Shown here in pieces: positions 22,335-24,759 of a stretch of DNA of 24,759 nucleotides. Where the stretch lies: IMG/VR virus record IMGVR_UViG_3300007346_000219, positions 1-24,759 of that record, one strand, 5' to 3'. The position numbers and the translations under genes were made by a program. Numbering within the stretch: the stretch's first letter is position 1; every line of letters starts with the position of its first letter. A model generated the notes under the pieces. That model did no database searches, was not told the DNA's origin, and worked only from the letters and a program-made list of their open reading frames with translations. Origin of the DNA: a virus.

Positions 22335-24759
22335 TGGCAGACCAAATCTACGAAGAGAGTGTTTATAAATTTACTGATCCGGTAAGATTATTTAAAGCAA
22401 ACGATCCTTATTACTTTGAGGTAGACAATATTCCTCTTAAACAGCTTCAAGAAAACTGTCTTTGGTTAAAGGATCAGATTAGAAGAGACGTAATTAAAAT
22501 CAGCAATGTCAAGAGAGTTGATATTGAAGAGCTAAGGCCCTATGCTAGTGGAGGTGATCGTGTAGTTAGGGTCAAGCCAGGGAGGTTTACTGCTAGGATA
22601 AACGATGCTTCTACAAAGAAGCCCCTGGCTTACTTAAGAAAAATTTTAGGTCTTGAAGTGGGCGAAGTAGATGTTTACGAAGCCGCTCTACCTAATCCGG
22701 GCACATTTTCTACAGAAACAGAGGCAGGTGTCAATGCTCTCTTAGTGGATGCTCTGGACACATTTAAAAGTCGTCTAAGCGAAGACTCATTAGGACTTAA
22801 TGGTTTGGGTGAGAGGTCGTTCACTTGGCCTATTGTTTCTCCTGATAGGCCCGTAGATCAGAATGGCGTCACAGTCTCTACTCAGGCTGATAGCGGTGCC
22901 TTGGGTTATGAAAGCCCTGGTTCAGGAAGGGCTTCAGAGCTAGTTCCCATGATCATTACCGAGGCACTTGTTTGGGCAAAAGCAAGGAATGCCGTGGCGG
23001 ATAGAATTACTCTTACCACTTATGATTATACTGACCCCTTCAATGGCTTCGCTACTATGCCTAAGACCGATAGTTTCTTTGTGCGGGCTTGGAGAGGTGT
23101 TGCTAGAAATGCTATCGTAGATGTTCCTGAAGAACTTACTATCGAAGTACCTAGTTTCTCTGATGATGATTTTAATTACATTGATGAGAATGGTGATGAG
23201 GTTAGGGTAGACAATGTTTACAATAGAGTTGACATGGTATTCATCTACAGTAAACCTGTAGACGCTAGTTCTACTACCATCCTCAAAGGTTCAGGTAAAG
23301 AGGTAATTACTAGACCTACCTTAGGCATTGTTCGGGGGGCTGGTATTAAAGCTAACTTAGAAGGAACAACTAATTATACCGAAGAGTATATCGAAAGCAC
23401 TGGCGATGACCATAAGATAATGGCTTCCCCTGGTGATACTGAAAATGAAAATATAGGCTTCATTTCTGCTTCGGCAAATGACATAGCATTCGATGTTCGT
23501 GGAAGCTTCCCGGCACCGGATGATTTACTAAACATCGCTCCACTTATTTCTGAGCAGCTTGAGAATGATGCCTTTGAGTTAGTCGGGCAGTCTATCCTGC
23601 CAGTGGCTTATGTGTGGGTGACTAGAGGCTCTTCCGTCGTTTCTACTACAGACGTAATTGATATTCGTCCACTCTTCAGAACTGCTGAACTAACTTACAA
23701 TGAGAGAGCAGGTATTGCAGCAGCAATGCCTCAATTATCTCTAGCTAATCCCGCTGTTGGAAAAGCACAAATGGATTACGAATTAAAGCGTCAGTACGAT
23801 TCAGTAAATGCTAGACTTAATAATTTGGAAGTAGAGGAGGAAGCTGGTCTTCCCCAAGGTATGAGGACTGTGGCTGGCGGGTATGTCTTCGGTGGTTGGA
23901 ATTTTGGACCAGAAGGTGCGATGTACGACTTCTATAGACAGGTATTCTCTCAAGACCTGAACCCTGACAATGACTCCGAGGCGGCAATCAAAGATTACGT
24001 TAGACAAAAGTACGGGCTGTCTAGAACAGGCTTTGAGGTTCCTGCTTACCCTGATTGGGATTTGGCCGATTGGGCCACGCTTAATCCTGATCTAACTGAA
24101 GTTGGTCGATACCCTAACGACTATATAAACACTTTCTTTTCTCAATATGGAGATTATCCCAGCACAAGCACGGCGGACGGGTCTATTGTTGCAGGTGCGG
24201 CTAGAGAATTTGTTGGGCCAGATGGTCTAAACTCTGGAGGTAATCCTCCTGAAAGACAAGTTCAGTTTTCTAATGCAAGTATGCCTAATAGAGAACAAGA
24301 AGAGCAGAAAGACAGGGTGCATTTCAGTTTTATAAAGAAAAGAATAGAGTTTGATAGAGCTTCTTATCCAGGCATGATTGATTATGCTGTGGACATAAAC
24401 TTAGTAAATAGCGTTCCACAGATCAGTGGAGCCAAAGGTAGTTCTAATAGAGTTTTTATTGGAAACAGCGGTTTTGGTGATCCTGACTTAGATGAATCTG
24501 CAAGATACATAGGTCACTGGGTTGAGAAAGGAGAAGACTACTTCATTATTTACATTGCTTTTGCTACACATGATATTACGGGAAACAATATTGCCTTCCA
24601 ACAAGGAAATCCTCTTACTTATCTTCCTTTAGTTCCCGCCCCACACACTTTCCGCCGACCAGGAGGAAGTAATACGATAACTAGTAGTGAGCGGGGTGGA
24701 GAAAGATTTAGTAGTTTCCTTGTTCCTGTAGACGATATCATAAAATCTAACCCAAACCC
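22334..24759 (+). CDS. Large tail-fibre-like structural protein, C-terminus missing (runs off right edge)
   Basis: The ATG at 22334-22336 overlaps the previous TAA (TAATG). The frame stays open for 808 codons to the edge, so the gene is partial. Residues 26-48 carry YYFEVDNIPLKQLQENCLWL, which matches the N-terminal motif of the preceding fibre. About 110-250 and 270-440 are mixed alpha/beta. At about 435-500 comes DVIDIRPLFRTAELTYNERA, then a heptad-like helix (QMDYELKRQYDSVNARLNNL) consistent with a trimerising coiled coil. A YVFGGWNFGPEG segment follows. Low-complexity or linker sequence rich in Pro, Asn and Asp occupies about 560-670. It appears to be a baseplate-proximal fibre or neck-of-fibre protein, with the shared motif as the docking element. 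The distal receptor-binding part, if any, is outside the window. Confidence 0.7.
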   Translation, partial: MADQIYEESVYKFTDPVRLFKANDPYYFEVDNIPLKQLQENCLWLKDQIRRDVIKISNVKRVDIEELRPYASGGDRVVRVKPGRFTARINDASTKKPLAYLRKILGLEVGEVDVYEAALPNPGTFSTETEAGVNALLVDALDTFKSRLSEDSLGLNGLGERSFTWPIVSPDRPVDQNGVTVSTQADSGALGYESPGSGRASELVPMIITEALVWAKARNAVADRITLTTYDYTDPFNGFATMPKTDSFFVRAWRGVARNAIVDVPEELTIEVPSFSDDDFNYIDENGDEVRVDNVYNRVDMVFIYSKPVDASSTTILKGSGKEVITRPTLGIVRGAGIKANLEGTTNYTEEYIESTGDDHKIMASPGDTENENIGFISASANDIAFDVRGSFPAPDDLLNIAPLISEQLENDAFELVGQSILPVAYVWVTRGSSVVSTTDVIDIRPLFRTAELTYNERAGIAAAMPQLSLANPAVGKAQMDYELKRQYDSVNARLNNLEVEEEAGLPQGMRTVAGGYVFGGWNFGPEGAMYDFYRQVFSQDLNPDNDSEAAIKDYVRQKYGLSRTGFEVPAYPDWDLADWATLNPDLTEVGRYPNDYINTFFSQYGDYPSTSTADGSIVAGAAREFVGPDGLNSGGNPPERQVQFSNASMPNREQEEQKDRVHFSFIKKRIEFDRASYPGMIDYAVDINLVNSVPQISGAKGSSNRVFIGNSGFGDPDLDESARYIGHWVEKGEDYFIIYIAFATHDITGNNIAFQQGNPLTYLPLVPAPHTFRRPGGSNTITSSERGGERFSSFLVPVDDIIKSNPN

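Noticed and set aside
1-24759. CRISPR arrays, tRNA genes, insertion sequences, retroelements (DGR), toxin-antitoxin or defence genes
   Set aside because: No repeat-spacer pattern, cloverleaf sequence, transposase, reverse transcriptase or template/variable repeat pair was seen. The fibre genes show no obvious near-identical duplicated 3' segments in this window, though the last gene is incomplete.

Overview
This window is part of the genome of a contractile-tailed bacteriophage (myovirus-type, class Caudoviricetes). It holds a nearly complete tail-tip and baseplate module with the first receptor-binding or fibre genes, and the edge of a DNA-metabolism region. The DNA is moderately AT-rich with many AGA/AGG arginine codons. 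Protein architecture suggests a marine or otherwise environmental lytic phage, but this is inference, and nothing in the window identifies the host. I see no tRNA, rRNA, CRISPR array, insertion sequence, integrase or attachment site.

Layout. Positions 1-1246 hold three genes on alternating strands: the 5' part of a CHC2-type primase (minus strand, runs off the left edge), a RecB/Cas4-like PD-(D/E)XK nuclease with a four-cysteine Fe-S signature (plus), and a small gene of unknown function (minus). The primase and nuclease start codons overlap, so each ribosome binding site lies inside the other gene. The nuclease and the small gene overlap tail to tail. A 36-bp, very AT-rich divergent spacer (1247-1282) then separates this part from a gene block lying entirely on the plus strand that runs to the right edge, about 23.5 kb.

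That block reads like an enlarged version of the P2/Mu tail-tip order: unknown 113-aa protein; tape measure (gpT role); tail-tube initiator candidate (gpU / Mu gpN role); gp53/LysM-like small protein (gpX role); baseplate hub (gpD/gp27); central spike (gpV/gp5 without lysozyme); a large LamG-type protein; wedge gp25/gpW; wedge gp6/gpJ; a giant gp7/gpI-like protein of 1452 aa; two adjacent paralogous small structural proteins; a beta-helix fibre or tailspike of 1127 aa; and a second large fibre or structural protein that runs off the right edge. Almost every junction is a stop/start overlap (ATGA, TAATG, TGATG) or a gap of a few bases, so the block is probably one transcription unit with translational coupling.

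How they work together (inference from family knowledge): the tape measure sets tail length. The initiator and the gp53-like protein join tube to hub. Hub and spike form the central puncturing device. The gp25, gp6 and gp7-like proteins make the wedges that trigger sheath contraction. The downstream paralogues and fibres sit on the wedge periphery and recognise the host. The features most worth a second look are the DN[VI]PL N-terminal motif shared by the two fibre-size proteins, the tandem paralogue pair, the LamG protein inserted between spike and gp25, the oversized gpI-like wedge protein, and the head-to-head overlapping primase and nuclease starts. I found no evidence for a wholly new non-virion system.
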